Of a DNA stretch of 64,000 bases, positions 33,958-43,416 are shown piece after piece. Position 1 is the stretch's first letter; the number at the start of each line of letters is the position of its first letter. The notes beneath the pieces were generated by a model. It did not search any database, was not told where the DNA came from, and saw only the letters and a program-made list of their open reading frames with translations. Made by a program: the position numbers and the translations under genes. Source of the DNA: Phycisphaerae bacterium (GTDB taxonomy: Bacteria > Planctomycetota > Phycisphaerae > UBA1845); the NCBI GenBank assembly GCA_029260055.1, contig JAJDDX010000424.1, positions 1 to 64,000 of the forward strand. Direction: 5' to 3'.

Positions 33958-35538
33958 ATGTCTGCGCCCGTTGACTTGCCGGACCGAATGAACGCCGCCG
34001 CGATCTTCGTGGATGCCAACGTGGAGGCCGGCCGAGGCGGGCAGGTGGCGATCCATGACGCCGGAAGGGGCGTCAGTTTCACCTACGACTTTGTTCTCGA
34101 GATGACGAACCGGACGGGCAATGCGCTGCGTGCGCTCGGTGTGCGTCGGGAAGAGCGTGTCATGCTCCTGCTGCTCGATTCGCCTGAGTTCGTCTTTAGC
34201 TTCTTCGGGGCCATCAAGATCGGCGCGGTGCCGATCCCTACCAACACGTTGCTCAAACCGCACGATTACGAGTACCTGCTCAACGACAGCCGCGCCCGCG
34301 TGCTGATCGTTAGTGAATCGCTGGCCGCGCAGCTCGAACCGATTCTGCCTCGCGCCGCGTACCTGGAGCACATCATCGTCGTCGGTGAGCCCGGCGAGGG
34401 GCAGTTGGGCTATGCGGCGTTGGTCGACGCAGCCCCAGCAGAGCTTTCTCCCGAGATGCTCAGTAGAGACGACGCGTGTTTCTGGCTCTACAGCTCGGGG
34501 ACGACGGCCTTCCCGAAAGGTGCGGTCCATCTGCAACACGACATGATCGTGGAGGCTGATCTGTACGCACAGCAGGTGCTGGGCATCGGTGAGAGTGACC
34601 GCTGCTTTTCGGTCGCTAAGCTCTTCTTTGCTTACGGGCTCGGCAACGGGTTGTACTTTCCGTTTCGCGTCGGCGCGTCGACGATTCTCCATCCCGGCAA
34701 GCCTGATCCAGCCAGGATGTATGAGATCATCCAGGAGCACCGCCCGACGATCTTCTATTCCGTGCCCACGGGCTATGCCGCCATGCTCGCCATCGAGGAT
34801 GCCGCTTCGCGATTCGACTTGAGCAGTGTGCGACTTTGCGTGTCGGCTGGCGAGGCGTTACCCGCGGCGCTGTACGAGCGATGGCAGGAGCGCTTCGGCG
34901 TCGAAATCCTCGACGGAATCGGCTCTACCGAGATCCTTCACATCTTCATCTCGAATCGACCGGGTCGCGTGAAGCCCGGGTCGATCGGCGAAATCGTGCC
35001 CGGGTACGAGGCCAGGATTCTGGATGAGCACAACCGGGTGGTAGCGATCGGCGAGGTGGGAGACTTGCTGATCAAAGGCGATTCGACCTGCCAATGCTAC
35101 TGGAATCAGCACGAGGCGACGAAGGCCACGATCGAGGGCCATTGGATTCGCACCGGTGACAAGTGCTCGCGCGACGCGGATGGCTACTTCTGGTATCAGG
35201 GGCGGTCCGACGACATGCTCAAGGTCGGTGGCATTTGGGTGTCACCCGTGGAGGTCGAGAGTATTCTGACTACGCACCCAGCCGTTCTGGAAGCCGCGGT
35301 CGTCGGCATGGACGATGCGCATGGTCTGAGCAAACCGAAGGCGTTCGTCGTGCTCAAGGAAGGTCCGCCGGCCGACCCGGATGGCCTAGCGGCTGAGCTG
35401 CAGGCGTTCGTGAAGGAGCGAGCCGCGCCCTACAAGTTCCCGCGCTGGGTGGAGTTCGTTACCGAACTGCCCAAGACCGCCACGGGGAAGATTCGACGAT
35501 ACATGTTACGGGACTCGCAGGCTGGATGGCACGCCTGA
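33958..35538 (+). CDS. Aryl-CoA ligase (benzoate-CoA ligase family)
   Basis: From the ATG at 33958 the protein has 526 residues. ANL-superfamily motifs: the P-loop 'YSSGTTAFPKGAVHLQHD', 'FYSVPTGYAAML', 'DGIGSTEILHIFISN' (A5), the 'WIRTGDKCSRDADGYFWYQG' hinge block (A7/A8) and the C-terminal Lys in 'LPKTATGKIRRYMLR'. The A5 block with GSTE(I/M)LHIF and the wording around it is typical of benzoate- and hydroxybenzoate-CoA ligases. It activates an aromatic acid with ATP and CoA. It stands alone, but could feed the 4-hydroxybenzoyl-CoA-reductase-like enzyme at 1-5 kb. An upstream in-frame extension lacks a ribosome site. Confidence 0.82.
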   Translation: MSAPVDLPDRMNAAAIFVDANVEAGRGGQVAIHDAGRGVSFTYDFVLEMTNRTGNALRALGVRREERVMLLLLDSPEFVFSFFGAIKIGAVPIPTNTLLKPHDYEYLLNDSRARVLIVSESLAAQLEPILPRAAYLEHIIVVGEPGEGQLGYAALVDAAPAELSPEMLSRDDACFWLYSSGTTAFPKGAVHLQHDMIVEADLYAQQVLGIGESDRCFSVAKLFFAYGLGNGLYFPFRVGASTILHPGKPDPARMYEIIQEHRPTIFYSVPTGYAAMLAIEDAASRFDLSSVRLCVSAGEALPAALYERWQERFGVEILDGIGSTEILHIFISNRPGRVKPGSIGEIVPGYEARILDEHNRVVAIGEVGDLLIKGDSTCQCYWNQHEATKATIEGHWIRTGDKCSRDADGYFWYQGRSDDMLKVGGIWVSPVEVESILTTHPAVLEAAVVGMDDAHGLSKPKAFVVLKEGPPADPDGLAAELQAFVKERAAPYKFPRWVEFVTELPKTATGKIRRYMLRDSQAGWHA

Positions 35539-35745
35539 ATAGTGGCCCGCTTCCGTGCCAATCCCGCAACGTCTACTGCGACGTCGCTGCAAGCCGCCAT
35601 TTGGCGTCAGGCCTGGTGTCTACCCCGGCGGGCCAGCCGCCCTTTCAGCAGCGGAAGTCTCGGCCCCGATCGATCTGCCGCCGCTATACGAGTCCGGTGG
35701 CCGACGTGCCAGGCGCACATCTTCGTGGCGTTCGGAACCGTTTAC

Positions 35746-37188
35746 TCAACGGCGATCATCCGACATGAAACCCGTCGCGTTCTCGGTTACCAAGGCTGCG
35801 AGATTGGCGAGCAGCAATAGGCCTCGGGCCAGGAATGGTCGCCACTTCGTTTCCGATCCAGTGTCGACGCTGAGAACACCACGCACCGTCGTGCCCGACA
35901 TCATTGGGACGAGATATACCTGTCTGGTCTGCTTCGAAAACTCGTAATAGAACATCGTGGCCGAGTCATGCCGAGGTGGCACATCGGTATGATAGATGGG
36001 GATCGTTGACCAATTCTTCGAATAGGCATAGCGCGGCTGGAGTTCGCCATCGACCATCGCCTTGATGAGGCTCCGGGAGCTCTCAAGTTCTACTCCCTCC
36101 GCCAGTCTCTCACAGTGGCCTTTCGCGAGGCGGAACGTGCCGCTGGCTTTGTCATCCCCAGTCTGCCTGACAAGCCTCCCCAAACGGCCGGCGTCTTTTC
36201 CATCGAGAACGAATTCATCCGATTTGTGAGCCCCTCTGATTAGCAAACGGTCTTGGCTCTTGGTAACAGCAAGGATCAAATGGGGGCTACCGCGTTCGAC
36301 GCGCTCCAGAAGCGAGTTGACCTCGTCGACCACGGGCTGAAGGTTGGCGACTTCTTGGGATACTCCCGTGAGCCCGGCCGCAGAGATCTTGACCGCGCTC
36401 TCGAGGCACTCTGTGGTGAACTTCCAGTCACTCCTCGCTGGATCAATGACTTCACGGATGAACTCTTCGGTTCGTGGCTCAGGGTGTTCGAGGATCTTCT
36501 CTGGAGTATCATACTCTATGAGCTGGCCGCTGTCTATCACGGCCACTCGCGAGGCGGCGCGAGTAAGAAAGTCTACGCGATGAGTGATCATCACGACCGT
36601 GCGAGAAGAATCGGGAATGTACAGCTCCTCAATGAGTGCAAGGACGCGTTCCATTGCCTCAGGATCCAGGTGGACCTCTACTTCGTCGAGCAGGAGGATC
36701 TCCGGAGCGGTGGCGAACGTCCGAGCGATTGCCACGCGTCGCCGCACTCCGCCCGAGAGCGAAGATGGATACATGTCCCACTGTTGTTTCGCCACGCCAA
36801 GACGCTCCAGCCAATACTCCGCACGCTCCTCGGCATCCCGAAAAGCGAGGTCGCGCGTGTACTGCAGTGGGTGCGCCACATTGCTCTTGACCTTCATGTG
36901 CGGCCATAGTGACGGCTCCTGGAACACAACACCGATGCGTTTCCTGACATTGATCGGCCAGCCGCCACTCCGGTCCTTTAGGACCTCGTCGCCATCGAGG
37001 AAGCCAAGTTGTATCGTGCCGGAATCGAAGCCGATAAGGCCGGCGACGCATTTTAGCAGGGTGCTCTTTCCCGCGCCGTTCCGTCCCAGAATACAGACAA
37101 GATCGCCACGGTTGATATCGAGTGATAGGTCGGCGAGTGCAACGTCTCCGTCGAACGACTTACTCAATGCGGTAACCTGAATTGCCAT
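35746..37188 (-). CDS. ABC importer ATPase with C-terminal GAF-like domain
   Basis: Starting at the Met at 37188, four bases after the permease gene's stop, the protein has 480 residues, about twice the usual size. Residues 1-240 are an ABC ATPase of the polar-amino-acid type: Walker A 'GRNGAGKST', signature 'SLSGGVRRRVAIARTF', Walker B 'ILLLDEVEVHLDP' (DEV where DEP is usual) and switch 'VMITHR'. The C-terminal half is unrelated to ABC subunits; its end, 'VPMMSGTTVRGVLSVDTGSE' followed by a helix, looks like a GAF sensory fold. It may sense a ligand and tune transport. Base composition looks less GC-rich than neighbouring operons, so recent transfer is possible. Confidence 0.8.
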   Translation of the reverse strand: MAIQVTALSKSFDGDVALADLSLDINRGDLVCILGRNGAGKSTLLKCVAGLIGFDSGTIQLGFLDGDEVLKDRSGGWPINVRKRIGVVFQEPSLWPHMKVKSNVAHPLQYTRDLAFRDAEERAEYWLERLGVAKQQWDMYPSSLSGGVRRRVAIARTFATAPEILLLDEVEVHLDPEAMERVLALIEELYIPDSSRTVVMITHRVDFLTRAASRVAVIDSGQLIEYDTPEKILEHPEPRTEEFIREVIDPARSDWKFTTECLESAVKISAAGLTGVSQEVANLQPVVDEVNSLLERVERGSPHLILAVTKSQDRLLIRGAHKSDEFVLDGKDAGRLGRLVRQTGDDKASGTFRLAKGHCERLAEGVELESSRSLIKAMVDGELQPRYAYSKNWSTIPIYHTDVPPRHDSATMFYYEFSKQTRQVYLVPMMSGTTVRGVLSVDTGSETKWRPFLARGLLLLANLAALVTENATGFMSDDRR

Positions 37189-37192
37189 GTCT

Positions 37193-38791
37193 CTAGGCGC
37201 CTCGACCTGTGGGACGTCCCATTCTCTTTTCAAACTGATCCGCGAACCACGCAATCGGAATGACGATTACCAAGTAGCAGGCAACCATCCAGAAGTACGC
37301 CCAAAACGTGTCGTAAGTCTCTCGCAGTGCCTGCTGTGAGCGATTCAGGAGTTCGGCGACACCGATTATCGATGCGAGTGACGAGAGTTTGATAGTCGTA
37401 AAGTACTGGACAAGCAACGGCTTCCCGATCAATCGGAGGATGAGCGGTCGTTTGAATTGCCATGCAATCTGTATCTCTGTGTAACCGAACGCCTTTGCAG
37501 CGAGGATCTGAGTCTCCGGTAGGTTCTGCAGCCCCGTGGTGATTATTGTAGCGGCAAACGGGGATAAGTTGATCGCCAGGGCGATGATCGCGGCCGTCGC
37601 GGCACTCATGCTGGGGAGGAAGCCCGCGTAGTACACGACCAGTATCAAGACGAGAGCTGGAATGCCGAGGAACACATACACAGTGCCCTTGACGAGTCGG
37701 CGAAACCGCGTTGATGGTTCTTTCGCAAGCACAGCGCCAAGCGCGATGCCGAGGAGTGTTCCGAGGAAGATGGCAGTGAGCGATACGTACAGCGTGTAGA
37801 AGATGCCCGAAGCTAGTGCGCCGGAGTACCTGGTAAGGAAGTGCCACCCGCGGGCGAGAAACGAAACCTGCTGGGCGGGTCCTACCAGCGCTTGCGTTGA
37901 AGCAGTAGGCTTGGCAAAAGGGATGCCAGGATAATCAAGGCGAAGGTTGCGAATCCACCCGGTGCTTGCCAGAGCGTCGAGTTGAGTGTTAATGTGCGCG
38001 CGAAGTTCGTCCTCTCCTTTCTTGACCGCCCAACAGATCGGAAGGACGCTGTAGGGTGCATCCGCCAGTGCGTCGCGGACATCTGGATTCGCTCGCGCGT
38101 AGCGGCGCAGAATGAACTGATCGGACAGCGCGACATCGGCTCGCTCTTGTTTGACCGAAAGTGGGGCTAACGTAAGATCCGCTCCTTGTAGAACTTGTAG
38201 CTGGGCATGCTGAAAGTGCTTTGTCGCGTACTCGTAGCCGAACTCTCCAAGAACAGTAGCCACGACCAGACCAGGCTGATCGAAATCGTCTATTGAATCG
38301 ACGTTGATAAAGCGACGATCGTCGACTCGTACGAGCGCGCCGTTGCCCAAGTGGAAGATCGGATCTGTAAAGTCGACGATCTGCTCGCGCTGGGGTGTTC
38401 GAAACGTCCCTGCGATGCTCAGATCGAACTTGCCTTGATTGAGGCCGGTGCCAAATGCGCCCCAGTCTGTTGGAAGGAACTTGATGGAATCTGGCGGAAC
38501 ACCGAGGGAGTCGGCGACCTCATACAGAACATCGACAAGGAAACCTTTCGGCTCACCCGATGTCGCGTCGCACGACGTCACGTCAAAGTAAGGGATGTAG
38601 CCAACCTTGAGCGTTCCTTCGCGACTTATGCGAGCGAGAGTAGACGACTGTTCGGTAGAAGGCGGGCCGAAGAAGCGATCGCGGAGACCGAAGAAGTCGT
38701 TAAAGAGGCCGATTGCAGCGACCAGCACGCCAAGGGTCAGTGCGAGCCAACGGAACGGATGGGCGCGTGGGGCAGCCGTCATCCAAGGCAC
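37193..38791 (-). CDS. Fused solute-binding and permease subunit of an amino-acid-type ABC importer
   Basis: The 532-residue protein starts with a membrane anchor ('FRWLALTLGVLVAAIGLF'), then a solute-binding domain of the family 3 type (about residues 55-295: 'GTLKVGYIPYFDVTSCDATS', 'KFDLSIAGTFRTPQREQIVD'). A HisM-type permease domain follows (about 315-525) with five or so membrane segments and the EAA-like loop 'ETQILAAKAFGYTEIQIAWQ'. Only one permease is encoded, so it should form a homodimer. The ATPase gene follows after 4 bases. Binding-permease fusions are known in amino-acid importers; the substrate (an amino acid or small polar ligand) is not defined. Confidence 0.87.
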   Translation of the reverse strand: MPWMTAAPRAHPFRWLALTLGVLVAAIGLFNDFFGLRDRFFGPPSTEQSSTLARISREGTLKVGYIPYFDVTSCDATSGEPKGFLVDVLYEVADSLGVPPDSIKFLPTDWGAFGTGLNQGKFDLSIAGTFRTPQREQIVDFTDPIFHLGNGALVRVDDRRFINVDSIDDFDQPGLVVATVLGEFGYEYATKHFQHAQLQVLQGADLTLAPLSVKQERADVALSDQFILRRYARANPDVRDALADAPYSVLPICWAVKKGEDELRAHINTQLDALASTGWIRNLRLDYPGIPFAKPTASTQALVGPAQQVSFLARGWHFLTRYSGALASGIFYTLYVSLTAIFLGTLLGIALGAVLAKEPSTRFRRLVKGTVYVFLGIPALVLILVVYYAGFLPSMSAATAAIIALAINLSPFAATIITTGLQNLPETQILAAKAFGYTEIQIAWQFKRPLILRLIGKPLLVQYFTTIKLSSLASIIGVAELLNRSQQALRETYDTFWAYFWMVACYLVIVIPIAWFADQFEKRMGRPTGRGA

Positions 38792-39125
38792 TCCCGTGAC
38801 TTTCGGTAGAACAAACGCATCGGCGATTCAGGAAGTGCCCGACGTGACAGAGGCGCAGTCCACATGGAGAAAGCGAAGGAATCCTCGTCTCGGCTAACAC
38901 GCAAGCGTGGACTCTGTCCATCCCGAGTTTCCCGCTTATCAGACATTGAGTGGCAATCATACTCAAGCACCCCGCTCGATTCAAGGGAATACGGGTTTTG
39001 GCGCCGTGATTTGCACCCGTCTGGCCGGTGCCGCGTGCCAGTCATGCCCCGGCCGCCTGCACGACGGAGCATGCTCATGGCCTCCCCGGCGCGGCGCCCG
39101 CATCTCCCCGGTGATACGCTCAGTA
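38792..39125. other. Intergenic region of about 330 bases
   Basis: This gap separates the end of the leftward beta-propeller gene (39126) from the start of the leftward ABC importer operon (38791). I see no gene and no convincing promoter or terminator motif. The importer promoter should be here. Confidence 0.45.
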
Positions 39126-41042
39126 TTACGACTCTACGCGGTAGGCCGTTACGCGGTTGCCCAGGAACGTCGGGATGATCAACAGGCTTTCGTCTGCGAT
39201 GTACTCAAAGTCGGCGCTGTTCAGGCGCGCGTCCATCGTGTCGAGAAGCTCGACGACATCGCCGGACGGCGTGATTCGGTAGACTTGTCCTTCCCAGTGC
39301 GACACGAGGTAGTTCCCGTTGCTGTCCACCCTGATCCCGTCGATCACGCCCGCTCCGAGGCAGGCGATGGGTGTTACGTGCCCGCTTGCGAGGTCGACGC
39401 GCTTGAGGAGGCCGTCCCCGGAGTTGCCGACGAGGAGCGCGCCATCATGGGCGAACAGGACGTTGGCGCGGTGGAGGTCGAAGCCCTTCTTCCAGACGTT
39501 GAATTGGCTGTCCTTGAAGGTGAAGATGTCTCTTGCACCGGGCACGTCGCTCGTGTTCGAGATGTAAGCGGTTCCCGTTTCATCGAAGGCCACGTCGTTG
39601 AGGAACCTGTGCCCCGACACGGGGTACCTTGCCACGACGCGCGCTTCGTCAAGGTCGATCTCGACCAGGTTGCCGGCAAAGCCTTCGAGGACGTAGAGTT
39701 TGTCTTCGTGGATGGTCATGCCGCAGGGGCCGTCCAAGCCGGTGATCCACTTCAGGTCCTGAATCTCGCCGTCTGTCTTGACGCGGGAGATGAAGCCCTG
39801 TCCCGCGTGGCTCGCCTCGACGCGATCGAAACTCGTGACGTAGAGCACGTTGCGCTCGGGATCGAACAGCACGGATTCGGGTATCCTGAAGACGGGCTCG
39901 GTCTCCCACACCTTCGTGAGCAGTTCATGCCGCTTCACCGGTGCGTCGAGAGTCCGGTTCGTGCTGCACATGAAGCCCGAACCGCCGAAGGACTCCGTCA
40001 CGATCAGGAGGATCTCGTTGAGGCCCTTTTCGAGGCGCAGGTAGACCTTGTCGTGAAGCCCGACGATGCCGAGGAACGAGCGATCGCGGCTGCGATATCC
40101 GCTGGTGCCGGTGAACACGGGCCTGCTGTTTAGAAATACCGTCACGTCATCGCTGTAGCCGAGTGACAGTTCGATGTCTCGTACACGCTCGGAGTTGACG
40201 ACGGTCTTGGCGAACACGCATTGCGGGCTCGGGCCGGGTGCCGCGACAGCGCGGGACAGGTTTACGAGCCCGGACGGCTCGGCGCTGGCGGGTTTCCACT
40301 CCGCGTTGAAGATTGTAAAGAAGTTGGGGTAGGTTGACTTGTCGATCCGATCAGCCGGGAAGGGTCTGGAGACTTGCCACGCCGTCAGCATGCCCTTGGG
40401 CGTCTCGATGGCCGGCGGCTCGTCGAATTCAAGGGCGTCCGTGGCCCGGTAGCGGAAGTTCGAGAACCAGGCGGTGTTGTCCCTGGGGCCCATCAGACCG
40501 ATCGAGCCTTTGCTGCGACCGTGCTTCAAATCGTGGATGGTCAGGGCCGGCTCCTCGGCGTCGCCCAGAAACACGCGTGCTTGGCTGCCGAGTACTTCGA
40601 TCTTGAGGGTGACCCAACTCTCACGTGGGATCATCGCTGGTGCCGTGGACCCGTCGCCGTGATAGAGCTGCCAGCAGGCGACTCCATTGAACACCGGCGT
40701 GTACTGCACCGCGTCCGGATACAAGCCCGCGCGATGCGGTCGAACGTAGACCCGTTCGTACTCGCCTTCGGTGGCCATGCGGAAGATGATGCCGGGGTAG
40801 GAGCGTTTGCCGTCCACGGCGAGGTCGACCTCGATGACGCCGTTTTCGAACTCGACATCCTCGAGCACGGCCACGCCCGACAGTGCGGTTCGCCCGAGGT
40901 GTTGCTCTACGCCGGCGTTTACGAGCGTCCACCGGTCGGCCCCGAACTCGCCATCGCCCGCCCACGCAGTAGCGGCCGCCAAGGCCGCTATGAGGGCGAC
41001 GATCACGTGATCCCGTTTCGAAATCGAGCGTTTGCGGTGCAT
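39126..41042 (-). CDS. Secreted protein: laminin-G/DUF1080-like domain plus beta-propeller
   Basis: From the Met at 41042 (or 15 bases earlier) the 638-residue protein has a signal peptide ('HVIVALIAALAAATAWAG'). Residues about 35-200 resemble a concanavalin-like LamG/DUF1080 sandwich ('GVIEVDLAVDGKRSYPGIIF', 'GSIGLMGPRDNTAWFSNFRY'). A jelly-roll segment follows. Residues about 385-635 are an SMP-30/NHL-type six-bladed propeller ('SVLFDPERNVLYVTSFDRVE', 'GPCGMTIHEDKLYVLEGFAG', 'HRFLNDVAFDETGTAYISNT'). A lactonase/gluconolactonase-like or binding role outside the cell is likely; catalytic metal ligands were not traced. It is divergent from the amidohydrolase gene. Confidence 0.75.
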   Translation of the reverse strand: MHRKRSISKRDHVIVALIAALAAATAWAGDGEFGADRWTLVNAGVEQHLGRTALSGVAVLEDVEFENGVIEVDLAVDGKRSYPGIIFRMATEGEYERVYVRPHRAGLYPDAVQYTPVFNGVACWQLYHGDGSTAPAMIPRESWVTLKIEVLGSQARVFLGDAEEPALTIHDLKHGRSKGSIGLMGPRDNTAWFSNFRYRATDALEFDEPPAIETPKGMLTAWQVSRPFPADRIDKSTYPNFFTIFNAEWKPASAEPSGLVNLSRAVAAPGPSPQCVFAKTVVNSERVRDIELSLGYSDDVTVFLNSRPVFTGTSGYRSRDRSFLGIVGLHDKVYLRLEKGLNEILLIVTESFGGSGFMCSTNRTLDAPVKRHELLTKVWETEPVFRIPESVLFDPERNVLYVTSFDRVEASHAGQGFISRVKTDGEIQDLKWITGLDGPCGMTIHEDKLYVLEGFAGNLVEIDLDEARVVARYPVSGHRFLNDVAFDETGTAYISNTSDVPGARDIFTFKDSQFNVWKKGFDLHRANVLFAHDGALLVGNSGDGLLKRVDLASGHVTPIACLGAGVIDGIRVDSNGNYLVSHWEGQVYRITPSGDVVELLDTMDARLNSADFEYIADESLLIIPTFLGNRVTAYRVES

Positions 41043-41210
41043 ACGGTGGCTCCTCACCCAGGCTACGAGGGCTCATCATCGGGCTGATCCAATCGACGAA
41101 GTGTAAGGCCCCACGCCTTGCGAACGCACTGGTCGCTTTGTCGGTTCTTGTCACGACCGAGCGTTTGCCCCCGGTTTGCCGGAAGGCCCGGCTTCAGCTA
41201 AGAGTAGGAC

Positions 41211-42239
41211 GTGCGTTTCGACGAGGACAGCCGGCCGGGTGTGAACGAGTCGCCATCGCGGCCCGTGATCGATGCGCACATTCACATCTTCTGCTTTGGC
41301 GAGAATCCCACGGACGGCTTCATGTCCGACACCACGCGCCGCAGTTGGCTGACGCGACTGCTCATGTGGATGACGAAGCTGGAACGCGAGCCGGGCGACA
41401 CGCTCTCGGCGAAGATGCGCCACATGCTGATCCGCCATCTCGAGCAGTCGGTGCTCGATTACGCCATCGTGCTGGCCCAGGACGCGATCTATGGCCAAGA
41501 CGGAGTCCGTCGTGACGCCGATACGCATTTCTACGTGTCGAATGACTACGTGTTGGAACTCGCGCGCGAGTGCCCGAAGGTTCTGCCGGGCGTATCGATC
41601 AACCTTTGGCGCGCGGACGCTGTACGAGAGCTCGAACGATGCCACGCGGCCGGCGCGCGCTTGGTGAAGATTCATACGGCGATCCAGGGTGTCGATCCGA
41701 GCCTTCAGCGGTTTGACCCGTTTTATCGACGTGCGGCTGAGCTGGGCATGGTGCTCACGTTTCACACCGGCTATGAGCATGCCTGTCGTGTGGTATCGCA
41801 GAAGTACGCCGATCCGGCGTTGCTTGCTCGGCCGCTCGATCATGGGCTGAAGGTCATCGCGGCTCACCTCGGGACCTGCGCCTTCTTCGATCCCGAGGAC
41901 TTCTATCCAAACTTCGTGGCGATGATGGGGCGGTATGAGAACCTCTACGGTGACACGGCAGTGCTCGCCACGTCCATACGTTGGCATGCCTTGCGGCGGC
42001 TCGCCCGGGAGCCCGCGTGGTTCCGCGCACGAATCATGCACGGCAGCGATTATCCGCTTCCGCCGTCACGCTTCCCGTACTTGCTGAGGACGGGTCTTTT
42101 TCCGAAAGAGCGAAGAAACCCTCTCGACATGGATCTCCTGATCAAGCGGGCGTACGGCCTGGGGCCGGATTACGAGAGCGGAGTGTGGAGGTTGTTGGCG
42201 GGCGAGAAACCGCCGCCGGGAGGCCCGTCGCTCCAGTGA
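41211..42239 (+). CDS. Amidohydrolase-2 family metal-dependent hydrolase
   Basis: The 342-residue protein, starting at GTG 41211, is a TIM-barrel amidohydrolase: 'IDAHIHIF' (His23, His25) binds the first metal, 'ARLVKIHTAIQG' carries the Lys at the end of a strand, 'FHTGYEH' and 'IAAHLGT' supply further His, and 'HGSDYPLPP' gives the catalytic Asp. This subfamily contains decarboxylases and hydrolases of aromatic or lactone substrates (ACMSD, LigI, resorcylate decarboxylase type). The presence of aryl-CoA genes elsewhere in the window makes an aromatic acid decarboxylase attractive, but this is inference. No ribosome site close to consensus was seen, so the start is uncertain. Confidence 0.82.
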   Translation: MRFDEDSRPGVNESPSRPVIDAHIHIFCFGENPTDGFMSDTTRRSWLTRLLMWMTKLEREPGDTLSAKMRHMLIRHLEQSVLDYAIVLAQDAIYGQDGVRRDADTHFYVSNDYVLELARECPKVLPGVSINLWRADAVRELERCHAAGARLVKIHTAIQGVDPSLQRFDPFYRRAAELGMVLTFHTGYEHACRVVSQKYADPALLARPLDHGLKVIAAHLGTCAFFDPEDFYPNFVAMMGRYENLYGDTAVLATSIRWHALRRLAREPAWFRARIMHGSDYPLPPSRFPYLLRTGLFPKERRNPLDMDLLIKRAYGLGPDYESGVWRLLAGEKPPPGGPSLQ

Positions 42240-42257
42240 GCGGCGGCGCCGGGGCAC

Positions 42258-42932
42258 TCAGTCACTCATCGTCGCACGTCGTTCCGCCGGAAGGGAGCGT
42301 TCACGCTGGTCGAACAGCTTCTTGCCGGTAGTATGATTGTGTGCGAGTTGGACGAGTTCGGCGAGCGAAGCGACGCGCAGCTTGCTGTTAATGCGTGCCC
42401 GGTGGGACTCCACCGTCTTGTGGCTGATCCCGAGGTTCGTGGCGATCTCCTTCGTGCGCCTTCCTTTCACGACGAGTCGTGTGATCTCGTCTTCTCGCGG
42501 TGTCAAGCACTTGAAGCGCTCGTCGAGGCGCGCCCACTGTCGTCGCCGGGACCGGTGTTTTTCGTCTTCGTCAATGCAGGTGTGGACGCGATCGAGCAGC
42601 ACGTCCGTGCGAACGGATTTCTCGAGCACGTCGCGAGCGCCCCGTTTCATGGCTCCCACTGCCAGCCGCATGTCCGAGCGTGCGGTCAGGAGAATCGTGG
42701 GTATCCAAGAGCCCTGCGCCGTGAGCTGATCGAGTACATCGAGGCCGTCGAGGTCGGGGAGACTGGCGCCGAGGATGAGGCAGCCGGGCCGACCGTCATA
42801 GGCATCGAGGAAGCTGCCAGCTGAGGCGTGAACATCCGTCGCCAGGGAGCTCGACGTAAAGAACCGGCGCAGCGCCGACCGGACGCTGCTGCTATCGTCA
42901 ACGATGAAGACTGTCGGACGTCGCTTCGCCAT
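42258..42932 (-). CDS. FixJ/NarL-type response regulator with a degenerate receiver domain
   Basis: The Met at 42932 gives 224 residues. The receiver has the acidic pair Asp12-Asp13 in 'FIVDDSSSV', Thr83 in 'ILLTARSD' and Lys105 in 'VLEKSV', but the phospho-acceptor Asp is Gly55 in 'GCLILGASLPDLDGLDVL' (codon GGC). It therefore cannot be phosphorylated at the usual residue. The output domain is an intact LuxR-type helix-turn-helix ('LTPREDEITRLVVKGRRTKE', 'IATNLGISHKTVESHRARI'). It probably works as a phosphorylation-independent or partner-controlled transcription factor. No histidine kinase is adjacent. Longer frames upstream lack receiver homology. Confidence 0.88.
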   Translation of the reverse strand: MAKRRPTVFIVDDSSSVRSALRRFFTSSSLATDVHASAGSFLDAYDGRPGCLILGASLPDLDGLDVLDQLTAQGSWIPTILLTARSDMRLAVGAMKRGARDVLEKSVRTDVLLDRVHTCIDEDEKHRSRRRQWARLDERFKCLTPREDEITRLVVKGRRTKEIATNLGISHKTVESHRARINSKLRVASLAELVQLAHNHTTGKKLFDQRERSLPAERRATMSD

Positions 42933-43416
42933 ACTCGTGTGAGCGGCCGTCACGCGCCGCAGGGCGCATGCGCGCTCTGCCGACCGCGCGGTACCGATAA
43001 AGGGAAGCCCGCCGAACTCCCGGCGGGGCACGCAAACCGAACAACGCCGGGCCAGGGGGCATCGGTCAGATCCCCCTAAGGGGATTAGACGCCCAGGGAC
43101 CCGCTGGATCAGCGTGCCCAAGCCCGGTTCAAGCACCGCGGCATGCACCATAAGCACACCGCCCCCCCACGCAGGGCCGCGCCCCGCACCCCGGGCATCT
43201 CAAATTAACAGAGACTCTAGCCGTTCGCGCGAAGGCGCACGCCCATACACAGGGCACACTCTCCACGCGATCCTTTCCTACTAGCGTAAGTGCGCGGAAT
43301 CCGGTATACTGTGCGTGAAATCTGAGATTCTCCTCGCTTTCTTTTGGTCTGCCCCGGAGGCACGCATGTCGCGCACCGCCGTGGGGCGGCAACGCTGGCT
43401 TTGAGTGGGGAACCAC
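42933..43416. other. Divergent regulatory region of about 480 bases
   Basis: It lies between the leftward response regulator and the rightward sigma-kinase operon. No gene is supported. It holds the ATCCCC/GGGGAT dyad at 43070-43085 and a TATACT at 43305-43310 about 105 bases before the sigma start, a plausible -10 without a recognisable -35. Confidence 0.5.
43070..43085. promoter_or_regulatory. ATCCCC-CTAA-GGGGAT dyad upstream of the response regulator
   Basis: A 6-base-pair inverted repeat with a 4-base spacer lies about 138 bases upstream of the response regulator start and about 330 bases upstream of the sigma gene. Its size suits a dimeric LuxR/NarL-type DNA-binding domain, so it could be an autoregulatory site. 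The link is inference. Confidence 0.35.

Noticed and set aside
33739-34740. A 333-codon open frame on the - strand
   Set aside because: It is antisense to the CoA ligase, whose ANL motifs are complete.
38907-40133. A 408-codon open frame on the + strand
   Set aside because: It runs antisense through the secreted propeller gene and has no recognisable motif or start signal.
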